From Bacillota bacterium (lineage in GTDB: Bacteria > Bacillota_I > Bacilli_A > Izemoplasmatales > Hujiaoplasmataceae): a stretch of 64,000 nucleotides of DNA. A model generated the notes under the pieces. That model saw nothing but the letters and a program-made list of their open reading frames with translations, was not told where the DNA came from and ran no database searches. The DNA lies in the NCBI GenBank assembly GCA_018816905.1, contig JAHIVB010000002.1:62001-126000 (forward strand), written 5' to 3'. Positions 17,232 through 25,677 of this stretch are shown here, in pieces (position 1 is the first letter of the stretch; each line of letters starts with the position of its first letter). The position numbers and the translations under genes are program-made.

Positions 17232-18671
17232 CTACATGAATTTCTTTATTTTTTCATACTCTTCCTGAAAATTATCCTTTATCCTTTTCAATTCCAAAAA
17301 ATTATATTTCCCATGCATTTTTTTGAGAGTCAATGATAAATCCTTGTCCTCTTGTAATCTTTTGGCCTTATCTAAACAACCTACATACACAGCATTGAAT
17401 AGTTGTTCGTCATGCAAAATTAATTCGAATTTGAATTTTATGGCCAATTCAAATAGATGTCTCTTAAGTTTGCACATGACTTCATCAACAGAGTCAAGCA
17501 GTTTATCCTTATAGTATGAGACAACCATGCATTCTCCGCCGCATACATATCTTGCTTCACAATCTTGGCATTGCTTTCTTTCTGATTGGATTTTCCAGAA
17601 ACGATTCACCTTTTCTTGGTCAATACCAGAATTCGATGATCCCAATTCCATCTCTTCAATACCAATACTTCCAGGGCATGCGATAATCTTCTTTTCAGGC
17701 GTCAACGAGAATCTTCCCATACCTGCATCACATCTTGAGTTTACTTTTTGATTCAGACAAACTCTCAAAATATACTTACCGAAATAGTCGTCTCCATTAA
17801 GTAAAATGCCTAGATAATCGAGTTTTCCTTTTAGAGTCTTCTGGAGAATGAATCTATATAGTCTCGTGAACTGGTTCTTAATAACTTCGATGTTACTATC
17901 ATTGATGCCATCAACATCGCTGTCGAAGCTTCGAACCGGCTTGACGCTGATAGTGGGGAAGAATTTACTTAGTGTTTTGAATGTCTTTGTCAAAGACATA
18001 TTCTCATTTGTCAATGTGACTGCTGCGCCGAGATAATCTCTATGTTTGATATTCTTTACATTCTTGATTACTTGTTTGTATGTTCCTTCTTGTTTAGCAT
18101 TCAACCTATTTGTGTCATGTGTTTTTTTGTATCCATCAACACTAACACCAAATATGTATCCGGCAGATTGTAACTTATCCACAGTATCTTTAGTAAGTAA
18201 AGTACCATTGGTGACTAACATCGGAAGTACTTCTTTAGATATTACATCACTCTTTTTATGACAGTATTCAGCCAATTCAAGGATAAAATCTAATCTCAAT
18301 AAGGGTTCTCCTGATCCAGTTGGATCTACGATAAACTTCTCCGCTTTAGGAAACTCAGAAATAATAAAATCGATGAAACGTTTTGCTTCATCGATAGTAA
18401 TATTCACATCAGGTCTATATTGCATGAAACAGTATTTACATTTCATGTTACAATTACTTGATGCATGTAGGCTTATATATATTGTTTTGAATAGTTCTTT
18501 CTTATATGTTACTTGAGAAGGTATTTCATCACCCATATGATTTTTTAGGAAAATTCGTTTCAAGTCTTTGCTTGTCAGGTTTGGATTATTGGGTAAGAAA
18601 AATTGATTCCCATTGATTCGACTAACATAGATTGTATGGTAATTCAATTCATATGTTAAATAATTGTTCAT
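17232..18671 (-). CDS. Radical SAM/SPASM protein, predicted peptide or protein-modifying enzyme
   Basis: A 479-residue protein. CxxxCxxC at residues 74-81 (CNMKCKYC) binds the SAM-cleaving [4Fe-4S] cluster, and GSGEP near 128 matches the SAM-contacting GGEP-type motif. The C-terminal half has SPASM-type cysteines (CLNQ...RCDAG, IACPG, CQDCEARYVCGGEC, VMCK), which hold auxiliary clusters in anSME, RiPP maturases and QhpD. A basic/acidic helical tail of ~90 residues follows. GGAG 6 nt before the ATG at 18671 favours MNNYLTYE as the start over the ATG at 18683. It is first in a four-gene unit, so it likely modifies one of the partners. The exact reaction is unknown. Confidence 0.88.
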   Translation of the reverse strand: MNNYLTYELNYHTIYVSRINGNQFFLPNNPNLTSKDLKRIFLKNHMGDEIPSQVTYKKELFKTIYISLHASSNCNMKCKYCFMQYRPDVNITIDEAKRFIDFIISEFPKAEKFIVDPTGSGEPLLRLDFILELAEYCHKKSDVISKEVLPMLVTNGTLLTKDTVDKLQSAGYIFGVSVDGYKKTHDTNRLNAKQEGTYKQVIKNVKNIKHRDYLGAAVTLTNENMSLTKTFKTLSKFFPTISVKPVRSFDSDVDGINDSNIEVIKNQFTRLYRFILQKTLKGKLDYLGILLNGDDYFGKYILRVCLNQKVNSRCDAGMGRFSLTPEKKIIACPGSIGIEEMELGSSNSGIDQEKVNRFWKIQSERKQCQDCEARYVCGGECMVVSYYKDKLLDSVDEVMCKLKRHLFELAIKFKFELILHDEQLFNAVYVGCLDKAKRLQEDKDLSLTLKKMHGKYNFLELKRIKDNFQEEYEKIKKFM

Positions 18672-18712
18672 CAAACGCTCCATAAATCACTTTATGATAT
18701 TTCTATAAATGA

Positions 18713-18741
18713 ATATTATCATACAAAAAATCAAATGTCAA
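18713..18741 (-). promoter_or_regulatory. Consensus sigma-A promoter of the radical SAM cassette
   Basis: On the minus strand TTGACA (18741-18736) and TAATAT (18718-18713) are separated by exactly 17 nt. The start point would be about 35 nt before the radical SAM start codon. Confidence 0.88.
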
Positions 18742-18760
18742 TATCAAATCCTGATTTTTT

Positions 18761-18868
18761 TTTTTTGGAGAAATATGAAACTTTTATCTGTTCCGCTATG
18801 TATTGGCTGATTAATTCAGCAAGTAAAATTATTGAAGACTCTTTGTATCGATCTTGTTATTTGCCGAA
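18761..18868. other. Gene-free stretch with decayed coding look
   Basis: No credible gene. The minus strand has a short open stretch (…ILLAELISQYIAEQI…) with a stop just upstream and no start codon. The plus strand has a 10-codon ORF behind GGAG. Both look like remnants or chance. Confidence 0.3.
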
Positions 18869-18960
18869 ATCGTTAAATTGTTAAGTAATCGTTAAAAGGT
18901 TGGGTAGTCGTGTAAAATACCTTGCAAATCGTGTAATTGAAGATGTAATCGTGTAGAATC
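18869..18960. repeat. Right degenerate tandem array, period about 20 nt
   Basis: Five units on the plus strand share the core (A/G)TCGT followed by (G)TAAA or TTAAA. Cores start at 18871, 18890, 18909, 18930 and 18950 (spacings 19, 19, 21, 20). The core resembles the minus-strand reading of the left array (GTACGTAAAAGC against ATCGTTAAAAGG), so the two arrays are related in inverted orientation on either side of the four-gene cassette. Confidence 0.65.
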
Positions 18961-19049
18961 TCATTCAATCAACTGAATTCACCTCTTTTTTCGATACTTT
19001 TTTACAACTAATTATATATTCAAAAGTCCAGAAAGGCCCTATATAGCGC

Positions 19050-19079
19050 AAAAAAAGCCTGATACCTAATTGTATCAGA
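19050..19079 (-). terminator. Terminator of tRNA-Val
   Basis: On the minus strand CTGATAC and GTATCAG pair over a 6-nt loop and are followed by GC and seven T, directly after the tRNA. Confidence 0.88.
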
Positions 19080-19094
19080 CTAATGCTTTCGATA

Positions 19095-19169
19095 TGGTGG
19101 AGCCAGAGGGGTTTGAACCCCCGACCCCCTGCACGTCAAGCAGGTGCTCTCCCACTGAGCTATGACTCC
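19095..19169 (-). tRNA. tRNA-Val(GAC)
   Basis: A 75-nt cloverleaf on the minus strand with encoded CCA. The acceptor GGAGTCA pairs with TGGCTCC (one G-T), the D arm is GCTC...GAGC, the anticodon stem CCTGC/GCAGG encloses TTGACGT with anticodon GAC, and the T loop is TTCAAAC. The discriminator base is A. It has its own terminator. The cassette ends about 135 nt downstream of it. Confidence 0.95.
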
Positions 19170-19211
19170 ATTCGTGAGATAATTATATCACAAGTTACGA
19201 ATTATGAAAAG

Positions 19212-19241
19212 AAAAAAATGCCAAATTTCTTTGGCATTTTT
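19212..19241 (-). terminator. Terminator of mscS-like gene
   Basis: On the minus strand AATGCCAAA and TTTGGCATT pair over a short loop, followed by a T run, next to the stop at 19249. Confidence 0.85.
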
Positions 19242-19248
19242 GATTTGA

Positions 19249-20202
19249 TTACTCTGCTTTGTTTTCTTGATGAATGACAAGTTGTGGAAATGGAATTTCG
19301 ATATTGTATTTATCAAATAGAAGCTTCATTTCACGGTTCAAATCTCTGACGGTTTGATATTTCTTGATTTCATTGACTCTTGCCTGAACTCGAATGACGA
19401 CGGAAGAATCTCCAAGCGATTCAACCCCTTTGTAGAAAGGTCCTTCGACGATGTCAGGAATGGCTTGTTTGATGTTTTCAAGATTCTTCATGATAATCTC
19501 TTCTACTTTGACGATATCTTCTTTATAACTGATGGATACTTTACAGATGGCGACGGAAAGTTGACTTGAAGTGTTGATAGCGCCCCTAATGTCAGAGTTG
19601 TTAATAATCTTGATGTCTCCATTTAGGTCTTCAAATTTCGTGACTCTAATTCCGATTTCACGTACCACACCTCTGAATTCACCGATTTGAATGACTTCAC
19701 CCACGGAGAATTGTTTTTCAAAAATGATAAACAAACCACTGATGACATCTTCGATTAAACTTTGAGCACCAAAGCTTAAAGCGAGTCCTAAAATTCCAGC
19801 TCCAGCTAATAAGGTCGGAGTTTGTACACCCCATGCACTTAAAATCAAGAACACAGCAATCAGAACAGATAAGTATTTGACCACGCTTTTCATTAGATTT
19901 CCAATGGTTTCGCTTCTTGAGCCTTTTCTGGTGAATAGGCCAACCAGCAGCAACATCAGTTTGTTTAAGATCCATACGAAAATCAAAATCGTTAGACATT
20001 CTAATAAAACGACATAATTGTTTGTAAAGAAGTCAATTAGATTAAAGAATTTTCCAACGGAATTGGAAATGATGTTGGAAAACAACGTTCCCGGAAAAAT
20101 GACAGGAACGAGCATCCCTAGTAATAGGAATACCGTGATGACCGATGTCACTGTAATGATTTGTACTTTTTCATGCTTTTGATAATTTTTCCACTTTTTC
20201 AT
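19249..20202 (-). CDS. mscS: MscS-family mechanosensitive channel
   Basis: A 317-residue small-conductance mechanosensitive channel, a safety valve that opens on hypo-osmotic shock. Three hydrophobic segments (about 14-37, 62-88, 108-160) are followed by the pore helix GILGLALSFGAQSLIEDVISG, with the Gly/Ala packing pattern of TM3. The MscS beta domain (VGEVIQIGEFRGVVREIG, then FEDLNGDIKIINNSDI) comes next, and a C-terminal alpha/beta domain ends in FPQLVIH. Length is normal. AGGAGG lies upstream of the ATG. It follows the large anchored protein gene by 9 nt, so the two are probably one transcript. Confidence 0.92.
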   Translation of the reverse strand: MKKWKNYQKHEKVQIITVTSVITVFLLLGMLVPVIFPGTLFSNIISNSVGKFFNLIDFFTNNYVVLLECLTILIFVWILNKLMLLLVGLFTRKGSRSETIGNLMKSVVKYLSVLIAVFLILSAWGVQTPTLLAGAGILGLALSFGAQSLIEDVISGLFIIFEKQFSVGEVIQIGEFRGVVREIGIRVTKFEDLNGDIKIINNSDIRGAINTSSQLSVAICKVSISYKEDIVKVEEIIMKNLENIKQAIPDIVEGPFYKGVESLGDSSVVIRVQARVNEIKKYQTVRDLNREMKLLFDKYNIEIPFPQLVIHQENKAE

Positions 20203-20211
20203 AAGTTCCTC

Positions 20212-21579
20212 CTAATGAATGGTGATCGTATCGTGATTTAATAAATGTTCGATTGTTGCTAAGTCGATGTACACTTCGTATATTTCTGAATCATTGACTG
20301 AAACGAAGATTTGATAATACCCGAAGACTGGTTTATCAACAGTTTCAAATCTGAATGTCTGGTCCCCATCATAAAGCAAATCAACACTATAGGAATCATA
20401 ATAATAGAAATAGATTTCCCCATCCATCTCATATCCTTGATAAATGGTATAAGTAACCTGATTGAAGACTCCATCGGGGTCTTGTCCTTCGACTAAGACT
20501 TCAAATCCGTATTCGGTTTCCGTCACCGAGGCCGTATACTCATAAATCATCGTTGTTTCAAAACTGAGGGATGACAATATTGTTTCCGTTGGAATGAAAG
20601 TATTGTAATCCACATAAGTCGCAACGAACTCGATATCGTATAGCGTGTTTCTCAATAAACCAGTAAACTGATATCCATGAGAACTTTCTTGTCCCATATG
20701 ATCTTCATAATTGAATGGTGTGACAGTCAAAGTATCCATCAACTTCCCTTTTCTGAACAATCTGATTTCATACAAGACGTCCAGTCCGGGGATATTTTCA
20801 ACATAAGCGCCAAAAGAAGCAGAATCGTAGGTAACTTGGTTTAAGTAAAACGATGCCCAAAGTACAACCGGTGTATGGAAAATAACTTCATCGAACAATT
20901 GTTCTCCTGCTTCAGTCACACCGATAACTTCATATTTAAGCGTTGTATTACTTGCGTAGATGTTCGTCAGTTCAACAGATGAAATGCCTTCATTGATAAG
21001 ATATCTCCCAAGAAAATAAGGTTCTGTTTCAAATTCGCTTTCACTGATGGTATAAACATCAAGATAGAAAGCTTGAACTTGATCGTATGGATCACTTGCG
21101 AAGGTTTCAATCAGATAACTCAACGTCTGAGATTCAGGAGGGCTCGTTAACGAATTAGATATGACACCGGCACCCAAGGAGTCTTTTGTGATAATTTCGG
21201 TTTTCGAAAGGACTTCTAACCCAAATCCTTTATCACCGAGAATTTTAAGTGTATACTTCGTCGCTTCGGTCAGGTGACTGAAAACGCCTGAAGTCATTCC
21301 TCTTTCCAAGGGTTGTTGATAATGTTCAAATTGGTTTTCAAGGGAGATCACCAAGGTATCGTCAATAATTGCCATGTCTTCATCGATGACGTTGACGCGG
21401 TAAATGACGTCTTCTGAAAACTCTTGAATGAAATCAATTGAAACTTGGGGGCTTTTAGGAACAAAGGCGACGACGACAATGACGACTCCGACTGTCATAA
21501 AAAAAGAAGAGAACCAGTTTTTCATAATGTTGCTTCTTTTTTGATTCTCTTTCAATTTTTTAAGCTTCACTTTTTCCAT
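20212..21579 (-). CDS. Membrane-anchored protein with Fn3-like repeats, unknown function
   Basis: A 455-residue protein. A short basic N-terminus (MEKVKLKKLKENQKR) and a single membrane segment (about 22-42) leave the rest outside the cell. The outer part has four to five beta-sandwich-like units with the pattern of bacterial fibronectin type III or adhesin modules (EATKYTLKILGDKGFGLEV; LLRNTLYDIEFVATY; and others). No catalytic motif is seen. AAGGGGGTG precedes the ATG. It lies 9 nt upstream of the MscS gene and the two are likely co-transcribed, which is an odd pairing. Confidence 0.75.
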   Translation of the reverse strand: MEKVKLKKLKENQKRSNIMKNWFSSFFMTVGVVIVVVAFVPKSPQVSIDFIQEFSEDVIYRVNVIDEDMAIIDDTLVISLENQFEHYQQPLERGMTSGVFSHLTEATKYTLKILGDKGFGLEVLSKTEIITKDSLGAGVISNSLTSPPESQTLSYLIETFASDPYDQVQAFYLDVYTISESEFETEPYFLGRYLINEGISSVELTNIYASNTTLKYEVIGVTEAGEQLFDEVIFHTPVVLWASFYLNQVTYDSASFGAYVENIPGLDVLYEIRLFRKGKLMDTLTVTPFNYEDHMGQESSHGYQFTGLLRNTLYDIEFVATYVDYNTFIPTETILSSLSFETTMIYEYTASVTETEYGFEVLVEGQDPDGVFNQVTYTIYQGYEMDGEIYFYYYDSYSVDLLYDGDQTFRFETVDKPVFGYYQIFVSVNDSEIYEVYIDLATIEHLLNHDTITIH

Positions 21580-21642
21580 TTAACCACCCCCTTCTAAGGA
21601 TTCATTTTACATCATTTATTGATTTCTTACAATACGTTAATT

Positions 21643-21675
21643 CAAAAAAACGACAACTAATTCAGTCGTCGTTTC
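21643..21675 (-). terminator. Terminator of the amidase gene
   Basis: On the minus strand AAACGAC...GTCGTTT forms a stem followed by a T run, starting 5 nt after the amidase stop. Confidence 0.8.
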
Positions 21676-21680
21676 ATTCT

Positions 21681-23087
21681 TTACAAATTCGGTCTTATTC
21701 TCTTCATGGTAGCTATTTCATATGCATGGGCAATGCTGACTAACAGACAGTCATCATATCGTTTGCCAACAAAAACAAGCGCTCTTGGAACCAAATCTCT
21801 TAAAGGTTTTGCAGGCACTGAAATTGAAGGGTTCCCTCCTATCGGTGCGTAAGAGCTTCTTCTTGTCGATACCAAGCAGTCCAAACCTTTCTCTTCCATT
21901 AAGGTTTGAATCCGAGAAGCTTCTTTCACAACCTTTTTTCTTAGTTCGATGTATGCCGGTTCTGTTAGTAAACCTGAAGTTGCCTCGCTCGCTTCAAGGA
22001 TAGACTGACCATACTTCATTCGTCTGTCTGGATTTTGTTTGTTAAATTCAATGATGTCTTTTAAGGAAGTCATTTTTGTGCTTCCTTTCACCGTTAATAG
22101 ATACTTGTTGATTGCAGCTTTGAATTCATACAATAACGTTTTATCGTTTTCCATTTCTTCAGGTTTGAAGGAAATATCGACAATCTTGCAATCAAGATTC
22201 TTAAACACTGACTTTGCTTCTTTTAGGAGGTTTTCCTCTTCCTCGGAGATAGGATGTTTTTCAAAATGAAGAAATCCTATTTTTTTATGCTCCAGTGGTA
22301 TTTCATGGGCGTGAAGGAAGTCATATTCTTTCTTTTGGATGGTTAAGGTCAAAGAATCGTTCGCATCTTCAAATACCATGTAGTGAAGTAATACCGCACA
22401 ATCTCGAACGCTTCTCGCCATCGGTCCTGCAGTATCTTGAAAGGGAGAAATCGGGATAATTCCATGTCTTGAAACCAAGCCTAGGGTGGGTTTGATTGCG
22501 GTAATCGAATTAGCAAGTGCAGGAGCCATCAAAGAACCATTGGTTTCTGTACCAATGGATACAGGGGCCATATTCGCTGCGACAGCAACGGCAGATCCTG
22601 TAGAGGAACCTAACGGATCAATCGATTTATCGTAGGGATTCACCACTTGTCCTTTGTAGGATCCATATCCACTTGGCATATTATCATAACTCATGAAATA
22701 GGCAAATTCAGATAAATTCGCTTTTCCGAGAATGATTGCGCCTGCTTCTCTCAACTTCGTAATAATCGATGCGTCATAAGGTGCGTAAAGATCGGATAAA
22801 GCAAGAGAGGATGCCGTTGTTTTCATCTTGTCAAATGTATTGATGTTGTCTTTAACGAGAATCGGAATTCCATGAAGAAGGCTTCTGGGACCCATAATTC
22901 TTCGTTCCCTGTCTAAAGAATCCGCTATACTTAGCGCATCCGGATTGATACAAGCGACAGCATTCAATGCTTTCCCTTGATGATTGTATGCTTCTATTTG
23001 ATCGATGTACCACTGAGTGATTTCACGTGAAGTCCAATTGAACTGATTCAATCCTTCAATCAGTTCAAGCAAGCTGAATTCTTTCAT
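21681..23087 (-). CDS. Amidase signature family hydrolase
   Basis: A 468-residue amidase signature protein. The Lys of the Ser-cis-Ser-Lys triad lies in GIPILVKDNI (about residue 77). The serine region appears as DPLGSSTGSAVA (about 152) and the nucleophile loop as GTETNGSLMAPA (about 178), a slightly unusual form of the usual GTDTGGSIRxPA. Full family length. Such enzymes hydrolyse carboxamides; the substrate is not predictable, and without GatB/GatC partners nearby a GatA role is unlikely. AGGAGGG precedes the ATG. The gene sits alone between a terminator and tRNA-Pro. Confidence 0.88.
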   Translation of the reverse strand: MKEFSLLELIEGLNQFNWTSREITQWYIDQIEAYNHQGKALNAVACINPDALSIADSLDRERRIMGPRSLLHGIPILVKDNINTFDKMKTTASSLALSDLYAPYDASIITKLREAGAIILGKANLSEFAYFMSYDNMPSGYGSYKGQVVNPYDKSIDPLGSSTGSAVAVAANMAPVSIGTETNGSLMAPALANSITAIKPTLGLVSRHGIIPISPFQDTAGPMARSVRDCAVLLHYMVFEDANDSLTLTIQKKEYDFLHAHEIPLEHKKIGFLHFEKHPISEEEENLLKEAKSVFKNLDCKIVDISFKPEEMENDKTLLYEFKAAINKYLLTVKGSTKMTSLKDIIEFNKQNPDRRMKYGQSILEASEATSGLLTEPAYIELRKKVVKEASRIQTLMEEKGLDCLVSTRRSSYAPIGGNPSISVPAKPLRDLVPRALVFVGKRYDDCLLVSIAHAYEIATMKRIRPNL

Positions 23088-23110
23088 CTAGCCCTCCTGA
23101 ACTCTTAAAT

Positions 23111-23134
23111 AGAAAAAGCCGGTAACGGCCTTAA
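23111..23134 (-). terminator. Terminator of tRNA-Pro
   Basis: On the minus strand GCCG and CGGC pair over TTAC, with flanking AAG/CTT pairs and a TTTTT tail, directly downstream of the tRNA. Confidence 0.75.
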
Positions 23135-23142
23135 ATGTCTTC

Positions 23143-23219
23143 TGGTCGGAAAGACAGGATTCGAACCTGCGACCCCTTGGACCCCATCCAAGTGCTCTAC
23201 CAAGCTGAGCTACTTCCCG
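23143..23219 (-). tRNA. tRNA-Pro(GGG)
   Basis: A 77-nt cloverleaf on the minus strand with encoded CCA. The acceptor CGGGAAG pairs with CTTTCCG (one G-T), the D arm is GCTC...GAGC, the anticodon stem CTTGG/CCAAG encloses ATGGGGT with anticodon GGG, and the T arm GCAGG/CCTGT encloses TTCGAAT. The C1-G72 pair and discriminator A are typical for bacterial tRNA-Pro. Confidence 0.95.
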
Positions 23220-23243
23220 ATATATCTATTTTACCAAAATAAT

Positions 23244-23270
23244 GAAAAAAAGGAAACATTTATTGTTTCC
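23244..23270 (-). terminator. Terminator of the MFS gene at 23272
   Basis: On the minus strand GGAAACA and TGTTTCC pair over a short loop, followed by seven T, at the very end of the MFS gene. Confidence 0.8.
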
Positions 23271-23271
23271 A

Positions 23272-24483
23272 TTATTCCAAAGATGATCTTTTTATTTTGA
23301 AAACAAAAGCAAGTGCAATCGCCGCAAGAAGTCCCACCAATCCACCGAAATAAAAAGTGGATTCAGGGGATACCTTGACCCAGAGCCAGCCTCCCAAAAA
23401 GGATGCCAAGAACAATCCAAGTCCTTGAGCGGTCCCATACAGTCCAAGCACCGTTCCCTTTAAGTCTTTTGGACTGATTTCAGTGATGTAGGCTTTCTCA
23501 CTTCCTGCAATAATGGCCTGGAAAATACCATAGATTCCAAATAGTACATAAAGCCATATTTTCGATTGTGTCAATGCAATCCCGAAATAGACGAAAGCAT
23601 AGAGAATATAACCTGGAATAACCAGTTTTCTTCTAGGAATCAAATCCGACAATTTACCAAGCGGATAGCTTACAATGCTTGAGACGACATTATAGATGAG
23701 ATACATCCAAAGAACATCAAGCGTAGAAAATCCGATTTCCTTCACTCTTAAAACCAAAAAAGCATTACTGGAATTTCCAATTGAAAAGATAAAGATGACA
23801 AGTAAGTAAAATATCAATCCCTTTTCAAGATGAATTCCTTTTAAAGAGAACTTCTTCAGTTCGTTTTTACGATGCTTTGTCTCTTTCACAAAAATCAATG
23901 CGAATAACCCGGCAAGGGCAGGAATGATTGAAAGCAAAAAGATTGTCTTGAAGTCCGCAGTCGAGAGCAAAGTAACATTACTTCCCAGGAGTAAATAGAT
24001 AATCACGATTGAAAAGAGAATTCCAAAAGCCGAACCCAACATGTCCATCATCTTGTGAAATCCAAATGCTTTTCCAAATTGACCGTTTGAACTTTCCGCA
24101 AGCAATGCATCTCTTGGCGCGGTTCGAATTCCTTTTCCGATTCGATCAATTAATTTGGCAAATAACACTCCGACCCATCCAAAGGAAAAGAAAAGCATGA
24201 TTTTATAAACGACGGTCGAGCTATATCCAAAAATAGCTAGTATTTTTTTATTTGAGAATTTGTCTCCAATATAACCGGAATAACTCTTCAAGATTGCAGT
24301 GATGCTTTCTGTAATTCCTTCAATGATTCCAATAATCGCAACCGTCGCAAATGTCGAAAGATAGATCGTGACAAGAGGCGCAACCATCTCTGTGGACAAG
24401 TCTGTAAAAAAGCTGACAAGCCCGAGTAAAAATATGTTTCTAAATCCTTTGACCGCTAAAGTTTTGTTATTAATTTCATCCAT
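23272..24483 (-). CDS. MFS transporter
   Basis: A protein of about 403 residues with 12 predicted spans. The loop motif after TM2 (GYIGDKFSNKK) and a second one after TM8 (YPLGKLSDLIPRRK) are the two conserved major-facilitator loops. FAKLIDRIGKGIRTAPRDALLAE, a block typical of a drug-efflux-like MFS subgroup, follows TM4. Substrate unknown. The start is taken at 24483 because GGTGA lies 5 nt upstream; upstream in-frame ATGs at 24501 and 24528 lack a site. Single gene with its own terminator. Confidence 0.85.
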   Translation of the reverse strand: MDEINNKTLAVKGFRNIFLLGLVSFFTDLSTEMVAPLVTIYLSTFATVAIIGIIEGITESITAILKSYSGYIGDKFSNKKILAIFGYSSTVVYKIMLFFSFGWVGVLFAKLIDRIGKGIRTAPRDALLAESSNGQFGKAFGFHKMMDMLGSAFGILFSIVIIYLLLGSNVTLLSTADFKTIFLLSIIPALAGLFALIFVKETKHRKNELKKFSLKGIHLEKGLIFYLLVIFIFSIGNSSNAFLVLRVKEIGFSTLDVLWMYLIYNVVSSIVSYPLGKLSDLIPRRKLVIPGYILYAFVYFGIALTQSKIWLYVLFGIYGIFQAIIAGSEKAYITEISPKDLKGTVLGLYGTAQGLGLFLASFLGGWLWVKVSPESTFYFGGLVGLLAAIALAFVFKIKRSSLE

Positions 24484-24514
24484 TCGAATCACCGATTTCA
24501 TTATACGCTTAGCC

Positions 24515-24546
24515 AAACAAAAAGACAAGCGCGTTTGCGCTTGTCG
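24515..24546 (-). terminator. Terminator hairpin upstream of the MFS gene
   Basis: A 9-10 bp G/C-rich stem (GACAAGCGC...GCGCTTGTC) with a TTTTT tail on the minus strand. It would end transcripts arriving from the toroid-protein operon and insulate the MFS gene. Confidence 0.85.
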
Positions 24547-24559
24547 GATGAATTGGTCT

Positions 24560-24621
24560 GGTTCCTAAACTCATCAATGGGGGAATTTTTGAGATTCATT
24601 TTGGGGGAAATGAACGGTTCC
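24560..24621. repeat. Short GGGGGA/GGTTCC repeat block, possible IS relic
   Basis: GGTTCC at 24560 and 24616 bracket two GGGGGA motifs at 24579 and 24603, the latter each followed by an AT tract. Repeated G5A tracts of this spacing remind me of ends of some IS21-type elements, but no transposase is present, so the origin is uncertain. Confidence 0.3.
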
Positions 24622-24758
24622 ATAACCTTGTCTCAGTCAAATATATAAACATAGATTAGGAGAGGAGAATGAAATGTTAATTTTCTGCTTCTGAGATATC
24701 TAAAGTATACTCCTCGATTGTGAAGAAACCGTGTCATTTCAAAGATGATTCTGTGAAA

Positions 24759-25658
24759 TTATCGAAATTGATAAATAATTTTTAAAGTACCGACCGCAAT
24801 CAGTCCTTGCCAAGCGATTTTAGCTTTCTGGAAATCTTCAGGATATTGATTCCAGTCCCAAGTAATTCCCCAGACGCCTCCTGAGCCTCTTTGGCTTTCA
24901 AACATCGAAGCTTCTTTATGAACCCATTCTTTGAGTTCTGCATAACCTAACATATCTTTTTTGTATATGTACTGTGAGGGCCTGACACAATAACTGCTAA
25001 ACCATTTAGAATCGTCTTTTTCAATGGTCTCCATCATGATTTCAAGGAGTTTTGTCTGAAATTCTTTCACACCCTTGAAATCATTGGATCCTTTGATTGA
25101 TTCGTTCATTTCAATGAAACTTCGGACTTCATGCATTTCATCGATTCGATCCGAAAGAAAATCATCAATTGCTTTCTGGATGATTTTCTTCGCAAAAAGA
25201 ACATCCTGTTTTTTCACTGCGTATTTGTAGATGAACCCTGCAATCGCAGCCGTGGGATTATAACCCCAGATTCTGGTCTCTTTCGAATATCCCCACCAGG
25301 GAGCATGGGGATAATCTTCATTTGTTGGAATCGTCGCAAACCAAAATCCGTTTTCGAAACAAGAGGTGTTAACGAGATAATCGACGGTATCTTGAATCAA
25401 AGAATCCGTTTTTGTTAAATTTAATTCTTCTATATATTCAAAAGCCATCCAAGTTTGAATCGGTGATGAATTTGGATTCATGGAATCCGGTTCCAACCCA
25501 TAGCCAAAACCACCATCACCATTTTGGAATTTTCTCAATTCCATATAGTAATTCTCTTTCGTTCCACCTTCAAATAAATATTGAAAACGTGCAAGTTCGA
25601 GTGGCCTTGCGAATTGATAAATCCAATTCACTACTTCTTTATACGCTTGTTCTTTCAT
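24759..25658 (-). CDS. Alpha/alpha-toroid (prenyltransferase/squalene cyclase-like) protein
   Basis: A protein of about 299 residues with repeat motifs of the terpenoid cyclase/prenyltransferase toroid fold: FQNGDGGFGYGLEPD (about 47) matches the QW-like repeat, and later GYNPTAAIAGFIYK and GGVWGITWDWNQYPED resemble further units. It lacks a DxDD motif and a signal peptide, so enzymatic cyclase activity is unlikely. Relatives are often annotated only as hypothetical. AGGAGG lies before the ATG at 25658, so the longer extension to 25736 is rejected. It is 19 nt after the HD gene and probably shares its transcript. Confidence 0.75.
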   Translation of the reverse strand: MKEQAYKEVVNWIYQFARPLELARFQYLFEGGTKENYYMELRKFQNGDGGFGYGLEPDSMNPNSSPIQTWMAFEYIEELNLTKTDSLIQDTVDYLVNTSCFENGFWFATIPTNEDYPHAPWWGYSKETRIWGYNPTAAIAGFIYKYAVKKQDVLFAKKIIQKAIDDFLSDRIDEMHEVRSFIEMNESIKGSNDFKGVKEFQTKLLEIMMETIEKDDSKWFSSYCVRPSQYIYKKDMLGYAELKEWVHKEASMFESQRGSGGVWGITWDWNQYPEDFQKAKIAWQGLIAVGTLKIIYQFR

Positions 25659-25677
25659 GACTTTCCTCCTGAAGATT

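Noticed and set aside
18761-18866. Minus-strand open stretch with ILLAELISQYIAEQI and a plus-strand 10-codon ORF behind GGAG
   Set aside because: The first has an in-frame stop just upstream and no start. The second is too short and faces no gene. Not supported as precursor peptides for the radical SAM enzyme.
14419-18960. The two arrays considered as CRISPR
   Set aside because: Units are ~20 nt, degenerate and directly adjoining, with no conserved repeat/unique spacer alternation and no cas genes.
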